A stretch of DNA of 64,000 bases from Closterium sp. Naga37s-1 (GCA_947471745.1 CANJKZ010001042.1:21226-85225); one strand, 5' to 3'; shown: positions 39,601 to 52,275, counted from the first letter of the stretch. Notes: generated by a model not told the origin, from the sequence alone. Numbers and translations: made by a program.

Positions 39601-42600
39601 TTGACGCTCGCGAATAAAGAGCGCCTGCTGCACTTCCTGCACATGAGCGGATCCTTCCGCGTTTTGGGGCTGGGAGCGCTCGTTCCAAGCGTTTTTCTCC
39701 CATCGGCGGCACGCGGCTGCACTTTTCTGGGCTTTTTTCCAAGCCAGCAAGGGCTTAGGAGGGTTGCAAGCATCATCGGTCATCGGCGCTCGCGTATGAA
39801 GAGCGCCCGCTGCACTTCCTGCGCATGTGCGGATCCTTCCGCGTTTTGGGGCTGGAAGCGCTCGTTCCGATCGTTTTTCTTCCGTCTCGTCATGTGGCTG
39901 CGCTTGTCTGGGCCTATTGCCAAGTTAGCAAGGGCGTGGGAGGGTTGCGAGCATCATCAGTTATTGACGCTCGCGAATAAAGAGCGCCTGCTGCACTTCC
40001 TGCACATGAGCGGATCCTTCCGCGTTTTGGTGCTGGAAGCGCTTGTTCCAAGCGTTTTTCTCCCGTCGGCGGCACGCGGCTGCGCTTTTCTGGGCTTATT
40101 GCCAAGCCAGCAAAGGCGTAGGAGGTTTGCGAGCATCATCGGTCATCGGCGCTCGCGTATGAAGAGCGCCCGCTGCACTTCCTGCGCATGTGCGGATCCT
40201 TCCGCGTTTTGGGGCTGGAAGCGCTCGTTCCGATCGTTTTTCTTCCGTCTGGTCACGTGGCTGCGCTTGTCTAGGCCTATTGCCAAGCCAGCAAGGGCGT
40301 GGGAGGGTTGCGAGCATCATTGGTTATCGACGTTCGCGAATGAAGAGCGCCCGCTACACTTCCTGCACATGTGCGGATCGTTGCGCGTTTGGTGGATAGA
40401 AGCGCTCGTTGCGAGCGTTTTTCTTCCACCGGGTCACGTGGTTGCTCTTGTCTAGGCCTATTGCCAATCCAGTAAGGGCGTGGGAGGGTTGCAAGCATCA
40501 TTGGCCATCGGCGCTCGCGAATGAAGAGCGCCCGCTGCACTTCCTCCACATGTGCGGATCCTTGCGCGTTTTGAGGCTGGAAGCGCTCGTTACGAGCGTT
40601 TTTCTTCCACCGGGTCACGTGGATGCGCTTTTCTGGGCCTATTGCCAAGCCAGCAAGGGCGTGGGAGGGTTGCGAGCATCATTGATTATTGGCGCTCGCG
40701 AATGAAGAGAGACGCTGCACTTCCCGCGCATGTGCGGATCCTTGCGCGTTTTGAGGCTAGAAGCGCTCGTTCCAAGCAATTTTCTCCACCGGACCAAGTG
40801 GCTGCGCATTTCTGGGCCTATTGCCAAGCCAGCAAGGGCATGGGAGGGTTGCGAGCATCATTGGTCATTGTCGTTCGCGAATGAAGAGCGCCCGCTGCAC
40901 TTCCTGCACATGTGCGGATCCATGTGCGTTTTGAGGCTAGAAGCGCTCCTTCCGAGCGTTTTTCTTCCACCGGGTCACATGGCTGCGCTTGCCAAGCCAG
41001 CAAGGGCGTGAGAGGGTTGCAAGCATCATTGGCCATCGGCGCTCGCGAATGAAGAGCGCCCGCTGCACTTCCTCCACATGTGCGGATCCTTGCGCGTTTT
41101 GAGGCTGGAAGCGCTCGTTCCGAGCGTTTTCTTCCACTTAGTCATGTGGATGCACTTGCCTGGGCCTATTGCCAAGCTTGGGAGGGTTGCGAGCATCATT
41201 GGTTATCGGCGCTCGCGAATGAAGAGCGCCCGCTGCACTTCCTGCACATGTGCTATTTCTTGCGCGATTTTAGGCTAGAAGCGCTCGTTCCGAGCGTTTT
41301 TCTTCCACCGAGTCTCGTGGCTGCGCTTGTCTGGGCCTATTTCCAAGCCAGCAAGGGCGTGGGAGCATCATCGGTCATCGGCGCTCGCGAATAAAGAGCA
41401 CTTGCTGCACTTCCTGCACATGTGCGGATCCTTCCACGTTTTGGGGCTGGATGCGCTCGTTCCGATCGTTTTTCTTCCGTCTCGTCATGTGGCTGCGCTT
41501 GTCCGGGCCTATTGCCAAGTTAGCAAGGGCGTGGGAGGGTTGCGAGCATCATCGGTTATTGACGCTCGCGAATAAAGAGCGCCTGCTGCACTTCCTGCAC
41601 ATGAGCGGATCCTTCCGCGTTTTGGGGCTGGAAGCGCTTGTTCTGAGCGTTTTTTCTCCCGTCGGCGGCACGCGGCTGTGCTTTTCTGGGCTTATTGCCA
41701 AGCCAGCAAGGGCGTAGGAGGGTTGCAAGCATCATCGGTCATCGGCGCTCGCGTATGAAGAGCGCCCGCTGCACTTCCTACGCATGTGCGGATCCTTCCG
41801 CGTTTTGGGGCTGGAAGCGCTCGTTCCGATCATTTTTCTTCCGTCTGGTCACGTGGCTGCGCTTGTCTAGGCCTATTGCCAAGCCAGCAAGGTCGTGGGA
41901 GGGTTGCGAGCATCATCGGTCATTGTTGCTCGCGAATAAAGAGTGCCTGCTGCACTTCCTGCACATGCGCGGATCCTTCCGCGTTTTGGGGCTGGAAGCG
42001 CTTGATCCGAGCGTTTTTTTTTCCACCAGCGGCACGTGGCTGCACTTGTCTGGGCCTATTGCCAAACCAGCAAGGGCGTGGGAGGGTTGCGAGCATCATT
42101 GGTTATCGGCGCTCGCGAATCAAGAGCGCCCGCTACACTTCCTGCACATGTGCGGATCGTTGCGTATTTGGTGGATGGAAGCGCTCGTTGTGAGCGTTTT
42201 TCTTCCACCGGGTCACGTGGTCGCTCTTGTCTGGGCCTATTGCCAATCCAGCAAGGGCGTGGGAGGGTTGCAAGCATCATTGGCCATCGGCGCTCGCGAA
42301 TGAAGAGCGCCCGCTGCACTTCCTCCACATGTGCGGATCCTTGCGCGTTTTGAGGCTGGAAGCGCTCGTTACGAGCGTTTTTCTTCCACCGGGTCACGTG
42401 GATGCGCTTGTCTGGGCCTATTGCCAAGCCAGCAAGGGCGTGGGAGGGTTGCGAGCATCATTGATTATTGGCGCTCGCGAATGAAGAGAGCAGCTGCACT
42501 TCCTGCGCATGTGCGGATCCTTGCGCGTTTTGAGGCTAGAAGCGCTCGTTCCAAGCGTTTTTCTCCACCGGACCAAGTGGCTCCGCATTTCTGGGCCTAT

Positions 42601-45600
42601 TGCCAAGCTAGCAAGGGCATGGGAGGGTTGCGAGCATCATTGGTCATTTTCGTTCGCGAATGAAGAGCGCCCGCATCACTTCCTGCACATGTGCGGATCC
42701 GTGCGCGTTTTGAGGCTAGAAGCGCTCCTTCCAAGCGTTTTTCTTCCACCGGGTCACATGGCTGCGCTTGCCAAGCCAGCAAGGGCGTGAGAGGGTTGCA
42801 AGCATCATTGGCCATCGGCGCTCGCGAATGAAAAGCGCCCGCTGCACTTCCTCCACATGTGCGGATCCTTGCGCGTTTTGAGGATGGAAGCGCTCGTTCC
42901 GAGCGTTTTCTTCCACCGAGTCACGTGGATGCACTTGCCTGGGCCTATTGCCAAGCCAGCAATGGCGTGGGAGGGTTGCAAGCATCATTGGCCATCGGCG
43001 CTCGCGAATGAAGAGCGCCCGCTGCACTTCCTGCACATGTGCTCTTTCTTGCGCGTTTTTAGGCTAGAAGCGCTCGTTCCGAGCGTTTTTCTTCCACCGA
43101 GTCTCGTGGCTGCGCTTCTCTGGGCCTATTGCCAAGCCAGCAAGGGCGTGGGAGGGTTGCAAGCATCATTGGCCATCGGCGCTCGCGAATGAAGAGCGCC
43201 CGCTGCACTTCCTGCACATGTGCGGATCCTTGCGCGTTTTGAGGCTGGAAGCGCTCGTTCCGAGCGTTTTTCTTCCACCGGGTCACGTCGATGCGCTTGT
43301 CTGGGCCTATTACCAAGCCAGCAAGGGCGTGGGAGGGTTGCGAGCATCATTGGTTATCGGCGCTCGCGAATGAAGAGAGCCCGCTGCACTTCCTGCACAT
43401 GTGCGGATCCTTGCGCGTTTTGAGGCTGGAAGCGCTCGTTCCGAGCGTTTTTCCTCCACCGGGTCACGTGGCTGCGCTTGTCTGGGCCTATTGCAAAGCC
43501 AGCAAGGGCATGGGACGGTTGCGAGCATCATTGGTCATTGGCGTTCGTGAATGAAGAGCGTCGGCTGCACTTCCTGCACATGTGCGGATCCTTGCGCATT
43601 AGGAGGCTGGAAGCGCTCGTTTCGAGCGTTTTTTTTCCATTGGGTCACGTGGCTGCGCTTGTCTGGGCCTATTGCCAAGCCAGAAAGGGCGTGGGAGGGT
43701 TGCGAGCATCATTGGCCATTAGCGCTCTCGAATGAAGAGCGCCCGCTGCACTTCCTGCACATGTGCGAATCCTTCCGCGTTTTGAGGCTAGAAACGCTCG
43801 TTCCGAGCGTTTTTCTTCCACCGGGTCACGTGGCTACGCTTGTGTGGGCCTATTGCCAAGCCAACAAGGGCGTGGGAGGGTTGTGAGCATCATTGGCCAT
43901 CGGCGCTCTCGAATGAAGAGCGCCCGCTGCACTTCCTGTACATGTGCGGATCCTTGCGCGTTTTGATGCTGGAAGCGCCCGTTCCGAGCGTTTTTCTTCC
44001 ACCGGGTCACGTGGCTGCGCTTGTCTGGGCCTATTGCCAAGCCAGCAAGGGCATGGGAGGGTTGCGAGCATCATCAGTCATCGGCGCTCGCAAATTAGGA
44101 GCGCCCGCTGCACTTCCTGCACATGTGCGGATGCTTCCGCGTTTTGGGGTTGGAAGCGCTCGTTAGGAGCGTTTTTCTTCCGCCGGGTCACGTAGCTGCG
44201 CTTTTCTGGGCCTATTGCCAACCCAGCAAGGGCGTGGGAGGGATGCGAGCATCTTCGGTCATCGGCGCTCGCGAATGAAGAGTGCCCGCTGCACTTCCTG
44301 CATATGTGCGGATCCTTTTGCGTTTTGGGGCTCGAAGCGCTCTTTCCGAGCGTTTTTCTTCCGCCGGGTCACGTGGCTGCGCTTTTCTGGGCCTTTTGCC
44401 AAGCCAGCAAGGGCGTGGGAGGGTTGCGAGCATCATCGGTCATCGGCGCTCGCGAATGAAAAGCGCTCGCTACACTTCCTACACATGTGCGGATCCTTCC
44501 GCATTTTTGGGCTAGAAGCGCTCGTTCCGAGCGTTTTTCTTCCGCCGGCGGCACGTGGCTGCGCTTGTGTGGGCCTATTGCCAAGCTAGCAAGGGCGTGG
44601 TAGGGTTGCGAGCATCATCGGTTATTGGCGCTCGCGAATGAAGAGCGCCCTCTGCACTTCCTCCACATTCGCGGATCCTTCCGCGTTTTGGGGCTGGAAG
44701 CACTCATTCCGAGCGTTTTTCTTCCGTCGGGTCACGTGGGTGCGCATGTCTGGGCCTGTTGCTAAGCCAGCAAAGGCGTGGGAGGGTTGCCAGCATCAGC
44801 AGTCATCGGTGCTCGCGAATGAAGAGCGCCCGCTGCACTTTCTGCACATGTGTGGATCCTTCCGCGTTTTGGGGCTGGAAGCGCTCGTTCCGAGCGTTTT
44901 TCTTCCGCTGGTGGCACGTGGCTGCGCTTGTCTGGGCCTATTGCCAAGCCAGCAAGGGCATGGGAGGGTTGCGAGCATCATCAGGTATCGGCGCTCGCAA
45001 ATGAAGAGCGCCCGCTGCACTTCCTGCACATGTGCGGATGCTTCAGCGTTTTGGGGTTGGAAGCGCTCGTTACGAGTGTTTTTCTTCCACCGGGTCACGT
45101 GGATGCGCTTTTCTGGGCCTATTGCCAAGCCAGCAAGGGCGTGGGAGGGTTGCGAGCATTATTGGTCATCGGTGCTCACAAATGAAGAGCGCCCACTCCA
45201 CTTCCTGCACATGTGCGGATCCTTCCAGGTTTTGAGTCTGAAAGCACTCGTTCCGAGCGTTTTTCTTCCACCGGGTCACTTGTCTGCGCTTGTCTGGGCC
45301 TATTGCCAAGCAAGCAAGGGCGTGGGAGGGTTGCGAGCATCATTGGTTATCGGCGCTCGCGAATGAAGAGCGCCCGCTGCACTTCCTCCACATGTGCGGA
45401 TCCTTGCGCGTTTTGAGGCTGAAAACGCTCGTTCCGAGCGTTATTCTTCCACCGGGTCACGTGGATGCGCTTGTCTGGGCCTATTGCCAAGCCAGCAAGG
45501 GCGTGGGAGGGTTGCGAGCATCATTGGTTATCGGCGCTCGCGAATGAAGAGAGCCCGCTGCACTTCGTGCACATGTGCGGATCCTTGCGCGTTTTGAGGC

Positions 45601-47829
45601 TGGAAGCGCTCGTTCCGAGCGTTTTTCTTCCATCGGGTCACGTGGCTGCGCTTGTCTGGGCCTATTGCAAAGCCAGCAAGGGCATGGGACGGTTGCGAGC
45701 ATCATTGGTCATTGGCGTTCGCGAATGGAGTGCGCCCGCTGCACTTCCTGCACATGTGCGGATCCTTGCGCGTTTGGAGGCTGGAAGCGCTCGTTTCGAG
45801 CGTTTTTCTTCCACCGGGTTACGTGGCTGCGCTTGTCTGGGCCTATTGCCAAGCCAGCAAGGGCGTGGGAGGGTTGCGAGCATCATTGGCCATCAGCGCT
45901 CTCGAATGAAGAGCGCCCGCTGCACTTCTTGCACATGTTCGAATCCTTCCGCATTTTGAGACTAGAAGCGCTCTTTCCGAGCGTTTTTCTTCCACCTGGT
46001 CACGTGTCTGCGATTGTCTTGGCATATTGCAAAGCCAGCAAGGGCATGGGACGGTTGCGAGGATCATTGGTCATTGGCATTCGCGAATGAAGAGCGCCGG
46101 CTGCACTTCCTGCATATGTGCGGATCCTTGCGCGTTTGGAGGCTGGAAGCGCTCGTTTCGCGCATTTTTTTTCCATCGGGTCACGTGGCTGCGCTTGTCT
46201 TGGCCTATTGCCAAGCCAAAAAGGGCGTGGGAGGGTTGCGAGCATCATTGGCCATTAGCGCTCTCGAATGAAGAGCGCCCGTTGCACTTCTTGCACATGT
46301 TCGGATCCTTCCGCATTTTGAGACTAGAAGCACTCGTTCCGAGCGTTTTTCTTCCACCTGGTCATGTGGCTGCGATTGTCTTGGACTATTGCCAAGCCAG
46401 CAAGGGCGTGGGAGGGTTGCGAGCATCATTGGCTATCGGCGCTCTCGAATGAAGAGCGCTCGCTGCACTTTCTGCACATGTACGGATCCTTCCGCGTTTT
46501 GAGGCTAGAAGCGCTCGTTCCAAGCGTTGTTCTTCCACCGGGTCACGTGGCTGCGCTTGTGTGGGCCTTTTGCCAAGCCAGCAAGGGCGTGGGAGGGTTG
46601 TGAGCATCATTGGCCATCGGCGCTCTCGAATGAAGAGCGCCCTCTGCACTTCCTGCACATGTGCGGATCCTTGCGCGATTTGATGCTGGAAGCGCCCGTT
46701 CCGAGCATTTTTTCTTCCACTGGGTCACGTGGCTGCGCTTGTCTGGGCCTATTTCCAAGCCAGCAAGGGCATGGGAGGGTTGCGAGCATCATCAGGTATC
46801 GGCGCTCGCAAATGAAGAGCGCCCGCTGCACTTCCTGCACATGTGCGGATGCTTCAGCGTTTTGGGGTTGGAAGCGCTCGTTAAGAGCGTTTTTCTTCCG
46901 CCGGGTCACGTGGCTGCGCTTTTCTGGGCCTATTGCCAACCTAGCAAGGGCGTGGGAGGGTTGCGAGCATCTTCGGTCATCGGCGCTCGCGAATGAAGAG
47001 CGCACGCTGCACTTTCTGCACATGTGTGGATCCTTCCGCGTTTTGGGGCTGGAAGCGCTCGTTCCGAGCGTTGTTCTTCCGCCGGCGGCACATGGTTGCG
47101 CTTGTTTGGGCCTATTGCCAAGCCAGCAACGGCGTAGGAGGGTTGCGAGCATCATCGGTCATCGGTGCTCGCGTATGAAGAGCGCCCGCTGCACTTCCTG
47201 CACATGTGCGGATCCTTACGCGTTTTGAGGCAGGAAGCTCGATCGGATCGTATTCCTTCCGTCTGGTCACGTGGCTGCACTTGTCTGGGCCTATTGCTAA
47301 GCCAGCAAGGGCGTGGGAGGGTTGCGAGCATCATCGGTCATTGACGCTTGCGAATAAAGAGCGCCTGCTGCACTTTCTACACATGCGCGGATCCTTCCGC
47401 GTTTTGGGGCTGGAAGCGCTTCTTCCGAGCGTTTTTCTTCCGCCGGCAGCACGTGGCTGCACTTGTCTGGGCCTATTGCCATGCCAGTAAGGGCGTGGGA
47501 GGGTTGCGAGCATCATCGGTCATCGGCGCTCGCGAATGAAGAGCACTTGATACACTTCCTGCACATGTGTGGATCCTTCCACGTTTTGGGGCTGGATGCG
47601 CTCGTTCCGATCGTTTTTCTTCCGTCTCGTCATGTGGCTGTGCTTGTCCGGGCCTATTGCCAAGTTAGCAAGGGCGTGGGAGGGTTGCGAGCATCATCGG
47701 TCATTGACGCTCGCTAATAAAGAGCGCCTGCTGCACTTCCTGCACATGAGCGGATCCTTCCGCGTTTTGGGGCTGGAAGCGCTCGTTCCGAGCGTGTTTC
47801 TCCCGCCGGCGGCACGCGGCTGCGCTTTT

Positions 47830-47969
47830 TGTGAGAATTAGCAGGCAGAAACAGAATTGAAGAAAGGAGGGGTTTCACTAGCAGCAGTTGGGATACATAT
47901 AGCAAACCCTAACTGGGTTGTACTCGCTATAGAGCACCCCACTACAGGCTAGATAATAACATTCTGACA
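47830..47969 (-). mobile_element. Solo LTR of the small LTR element, inside the satellite
   Basis: 140 bp reading TGTGAGAATTAGC to ATTCTGACA. Its reverse complement matches the 18678 LTR (TGTCAGAATG, CTAGCCTGTAGTGGGGT, AGGGTTTGCTAT, TATCCCAACT). It interrupts a satellite monomer in GCGCTTTTCTGG and is flanked by the target duplication CTTTT (47825-47829 and 47970-47974). It is older than, or a sub-family of, the copy at 18678. Confidence 0.85.
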
Positions 47970-50396
47970 CTTTTCTGGGCTTATTGCCAAGCCAGCAAGG
48001 GCGTAGGAGGGTTGCGAGCATCATCGGTCATCGGCGCTCGCGTATTGGGGCTGCACATGTGCGGATCCTTCCGCGTTTTGGGGCTGGAAGCGCTCGTTCC
48101 GATCGTTCTTCTTCCGTCTGGTCACGTAGCTGCGCTTGTCTGGGCCTATTGCCAAGCCAGCAAGGGCATGGGAGGGTTGCAAGCATCATCGGTCATTGTT
48201 TCTCGAGAATAAAGAGCGCCTGCTACACTTCCTGCACATGCGCGGATCCTTCCACGTTTTGGGGCTGGAAGCGCTTGTTCCGAGCGTTTTTCTTCCGCCG
48301 GCGGCACGTGGCTGCACTTGTCTGGGCCTATCGCCAAACCAGCAAGGGCGTGGGAGGGTTGCGATTATCATCGGTCATCGGCGCTCGCGTTTGAAGAGAA
48401 CCTGCTGCACTTCCTGCACATGTGCGGATGCTTCCGCGTTTTGCGTCAGGAAGCGCTCATACTGAGCGTTTTTCTTCCACCGAGTCACATCGCTGCACTT
48501 GTTTGGGCCTACAGCCAAGCCAACAAGGGCGTGGGAGGGTTGCGAGCATCATCGGTCATCGGCGCTCGCGAATGAAGAGCGCCCGCTGCACTTCCTGCAC
48601 TTGTGCGGATCCTTTTGCGATTTGAGGCTGGAAGCGCTCTTTCCGAGCGTTTTTCTTCCGCCAAGTCACATGGCTGCGCTTGACTGGGCCTATTGCCAAG
48701 CCAGCAACGGAGTGGGAGGGTTCCGAGCATCATCGGTCATTGGCGCTCGCGAATGAAGAGTGCCCGCTGCACTTCCTGCACATGTGCGGATCCTTCCGCG
48801 TCTTGGAGCTGGAAGCGCTCCTTCCGAGCACTTTTATTCCGTCGGGCCATGTGGCTGCCCTTGTCTGGGCCTATTGCCAACCCAGCAAGGGCGTGGGAGG
48901 GTTGCGAGCATCTTCGGTCATCGGCGCTCGCGAATGAAGAGCGCCCGCTGCACTTCCTGCACATGTGCGGATCCTTTTGCATTTTGAGGCTGGAAGCGCT
49001 ATTTCCGAGCGTATTTCTTCCGCCAAGTCACGTGGCTACGCTTGTCTGCGCCTATTGCCAAGCCAGCAACTGTGTGGGAGGGTTACAAGCATCATCGGTC
49101 ATCGGCGCTCGCGAATGAAGAGCGCCCGCTGCACTTCCTGCACATGTGCGGATCCTTCCGTGTTTTGGGGCTGGAAGTGCTCGTTCCGAGCGTTTTTCTT
49201 CCACCGGGTCATGTGGCTGCGTTTTTCTGGGCCCATTGCCAAGCCAGCAAGGGCGTGGGAGGGCTGCGAGCATCATCGGTCATCGGCGCTCAAGAATGAA
49301 GAGCGCACGCTGCACTTCCTGCACATGTAAGGATGCTTCCGCGTTTTGGGGTTGGAAGCGCTCGTTCCGAGCGTTTTTCTTCAGCTGCGTCACATGGCTG
49401 CACTTGTCTGGGCCTATTGCCAAGCCACAAAGGGCGTGGGAGGGTTGCGAGCATCATCAATGATTGGCGCTCGCGAATAAAGAGTGCCCGCTGCACTTCC
49501 TGCACATTCACGATCCTTCCGCGTTTTGGGGCTGGAAGCGGTCGTTTCGAGCGTTTTTCTTCCGCCAGGTCATGTGGTTGCGTTTGTCTGGGCCCATTGC
49601 CAAGCCAGCAAGGGCGTGGGAGGGTAGCGAGCATCATCGGTCATCGGCGCTCACGAATGAAGAGCGCACGCTGCACTTCCTGCACATGTGCGGATGCTTC
49701 CGCGTTTTGAGGTTGGAAGCGCTCGTTCCGAGCGTTTTTCTTCCACCGCGTCACATGGCTGCGCTTGTCTGGGCCTATTGCCAAGCCACAAAGGGCGTGG
49801 GAGGGTTGCGAGCATCATCGGTCATTAGCGCTCGCGAATAGAGAGTGCCCGCTGCACTTCCTGCACATTCACGGATCCTTCCGCGTTTTGGGGCTGGAAG
49901 CGGTCCTTTCGAGCGTTTTTCTTCCACCTGGTCACGTGGCTGCGCTTGTCTGGGCCTATTGCCAAGCCAGCAAGGGCGTGGGAGGGTTGCCAGCATCATC
50001 GGCCGTCGGCACTCGCGAATGAAGAGCGCCCGCTGCACTTCCTGCACATGTGCGGATCCTTCCGCGTTTTGGGGCTGGAAGCGCTCGTTCCGAGCGTTTT
50101 TCTTCCGCCTGGCTGCGATTATCTGGGCCTATTGCCAAGCCAGCAAGGGCATGGGAGGGTTGCGAGCATCATCGGTCATCGGCGCTCGCGAATGAAGAGC
50201 GCCCGCTGCACTTCCTGCACATGTGCGGATCCTTCCGCGTTTTGAGGCTGGAAGCGCTCGTTCCGAGCGTTTATCTTCCGCCGGGTTACGTGGCCGCGCT
50301 TGTCTGGGCCTATTGCTCAGCCAGCAAGGGCGTGGGAGGGTTGCGAGCATCTTTAGTCATCGGCGCTCGCGAATGAAGAGAGCCCGCTGCACTTCC

Positions 50397-51533
50397 GGAA
50401 GGATCCGCACATGTGCAGGAAGTGCAGCGGTCGTTCTTCATTCGCGAGCGCCGATGACCGATGATGCTCGCAACCCTCCCACGCCCTTGCTAGCTGAGCA
50501 ATAGGCTTAGACAAGCGCAGCCACGTGACCTGGCGGAAGAAAAACGCTTGGAACAAGCGCTTTCAGCCCCAAAACGCGGAAGGATCCGCACATGTGCAGG
50601 AAGTGCTGCGGGTGCTCTTCATTCGCGAGCGCCGATGACTGATGATGCTCGCAACCCTCCCACGCTCTTGCTGGCTGGTAACTGGCCCCGACAAGCACAG
50701 CCACATGACCCGGCGGAAGAAAAACGCTCGGAACGAGCGCTTCCACCACCAAAACGCTGAAGGATCCGCACATGTGCAGGAAGTGCAGCGGGCGCTCTTC
50801 ATTCGGGAGCGCCGATGAGCGATGATGCTCGCAACCCTCCCACGCCCTTGCTGGCTTGGTAATAGGCCCAGACAAGTGCAGCCACGTGACCCGGCGGAAG
50901 AAAATCTCTAGGAACGAGTGCTTCCAGCCCCAAAACGCGGAAAGATCGCACATGTGTAGGAAGTGCAGCGGGCGCTCTTCATTCGCGAGCTCCGATGACC
51001 GATGATGCTCGCAACCCTCCCACGCCCTTGCTGGATTGGTAATAGGCCCAGACAAGTGCAGCCACGTGACCCGGCGAAAGAAAATCGCTCGAAACGAGCG
51101 CTTCCAGCCCCAATACGCGGAAGGATCCGCACATGCGCAGAAAGTGCAGCGGGCGCTCTTCATTCGCGAGCGCCGATGACCGATGATGCTCGCAAGCCTC
51201 CCATGCCCTTGCTGGCTTCGTAATAGGCCCAGACAGGCGCAGCCACTTGGTCCAGTGGAAGAAAAGTGCTCGGAAGGAGCGCTTTTAGCTCCAAAACGCG
51301 GAAGGATCCGCACATGTGCAGGAAGTGCAGCTGGCGCTCTTCATTCGCGAGCGCCGATGACCGATGATGCTCGCAACCCTCCCACGCCTCTCCTGTCTTG
51401 GAAATAGGCCCAGACAAGCACAGCCACATGACCCGGCGGAAGAAAAAGGCTTGGAACAAGCGCTTCCATCCCCAAAACGCGGAAGGATCTGCACATGTGC
51501 AGGAAATGCGCTCTTCATTCGCGAGCGCCGATG
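50397..51533 (-). repeat. 181-bp satellite, block III (inverted), about 6 monomers
   Basis: Orientation flips at 50396/50397 within CTTCCGGAAG, giving a head-to-head junction between two copies of the CCGCTGCACTTCC segment. It ends near 51533, next to the large palindrome at 51555. Confidence 0.9.
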
Positions 51534-51554
51534 ACAGCTCCTCTCGAAAAAAAT

Positions 51555-51606
51555 ACGTGAAATGAGGGTGCTTTTGAGACGTCTTAATAGCACCGTCATT
51601 TCACGT
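51555..51606. repeat. 52-bp near-perfect palindrome at the satellite/nuclease C border
   Basis: Arms of 26 bp, starting ACGTGAAATGA and ending TCATTTCACGT, with GGTGC/GCACC and the TTTTGAGAC core in the middle. There are three mismatches in 26 pairs. It is the largest member of the palindrome family and may show its full-length form. Confidence 0.85.
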
Positions 51607-51691
51607 TGCCAACGCTGTGACAAGCCACATCCCCAACTCCTCTCATGCCCTTCCATCCTCTCTCTTCCTCCACTCTCCCCTTCCCCTCCAG

Positions 51692-52275
51692 GCGATTGCA
51701 CCTTCGCCCATCATTCCGATATGTGTGTTGCTAACGCTATTTTCAACTACACCTCCAGCTCCTCACCTATTTCCCCCATTCCTTCGCCCAGACCCCCTCC
51801 TGCTCCCCCCTTGCCTCCGCCCAGCTCAAATCCTCTTTCCGCCCCTCCATCCCCTAATCTCCCCTCCGACCCACAAGACCACTCAATCCTGCTCCCTTCC
51901 TCGAAGCTGCTTTCCGCCGCAACCTTCTCAGAGGGGTTGGTGAGGCAGAAGCTGTTGTGCAAGGGGGGGGGTGAGAAGAAGGGAGAAGTGGAGGAGGGAG
52001 AAGGGGAAGAGGGAGAAGGGGAGGAGGGAGAGGGGGAAGAGGAGACGGTGCGGATGGTAAAGAGAGTGGTACAAGACGGTGCGAGGAGTGCTGCCCATGC
52101 CTTGCTTTTCGCTCCCACCGCTGCTGCTGCTATAGCTGCTTCTGCTTCTTCGGCTTTTGCTAGTCCTCCCACCTGTGAGTAGAGAGCATCACTGGGTGCA
52201 GCAGGGTTTTTTCAACGCTACAACCTGACAGAGGCACTCATGTTCCTCGCCCACTTCGCAGGGGATATCCACCAG
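51692..52275 (+). pseudogene. Nuclease C exon 3
   Basis: Opens after CCCTCCAG as DCTFAHHSDMCVANAIFNYT, followed by Pro/Ser and Glu/Gly-rich insertions like those of B. It ends RYNLTEALMFLAHFAGDIHQ at a GTGAGG donor. An in-frame stop (TAG, about 52180) lies in a CCTGTGAGTAG context that could also be a donor. Confidence 0.75.

Larger units (their letters stand above)
25118..50396 (+). repeat. 181-bp BamHI satellite, block II, about 139 monomers
   Basis: A head-to-tail array of about 25.1 kb plus one inserted solo LTR. The consensus from GGATCC is 181 bp: GGATCCTTCCGCGTTTTGGG, GCTGGAAGCGCTCGTTCCGA, GCGTTTTTCTTCCGCCGGGT, CACGTGGCTGCGCTTGTCTG, GGCCTATTGCCAAGCCAGCA, AGGGCGTGGGAGGGTTGCGA, GCATCATCGGTCATCGGCGC, TCGCGAATGAAGAGCGCCCG, CTGCACTTCCTGCACATGTG and C. 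Two monomer classes occur: CCTTCCGCGTTTTGGGG with ATCATCGGTCATCGG, and CCTTGCGCGTTTTGAGG with CTTCCACCGGG and ATCATTGGTTATCGG or TTGGCCATCGG. Some units are 1-3 bp longer or shorter, and a few are truncated (near 39370, 41180, 48045 and 50105). The many ORFs here are satellite shadows, not genes. Confidence 0.95.

Noticed and set aside
25118-51533. Dozens of CADPSAFWGWKRSF- or RVASIIGHRRSRMKS-type ORFs on both strands
   Set aside because: All derive from the 181-bp satellite, whose consensus has almost no stops. There is no start, splice or codon evidence for a gene.
12236-51533. CRISPR-like array
   Set aside because: Head-to-tail monomers without unique spacers, in a eukaryotic context, are a satellite.
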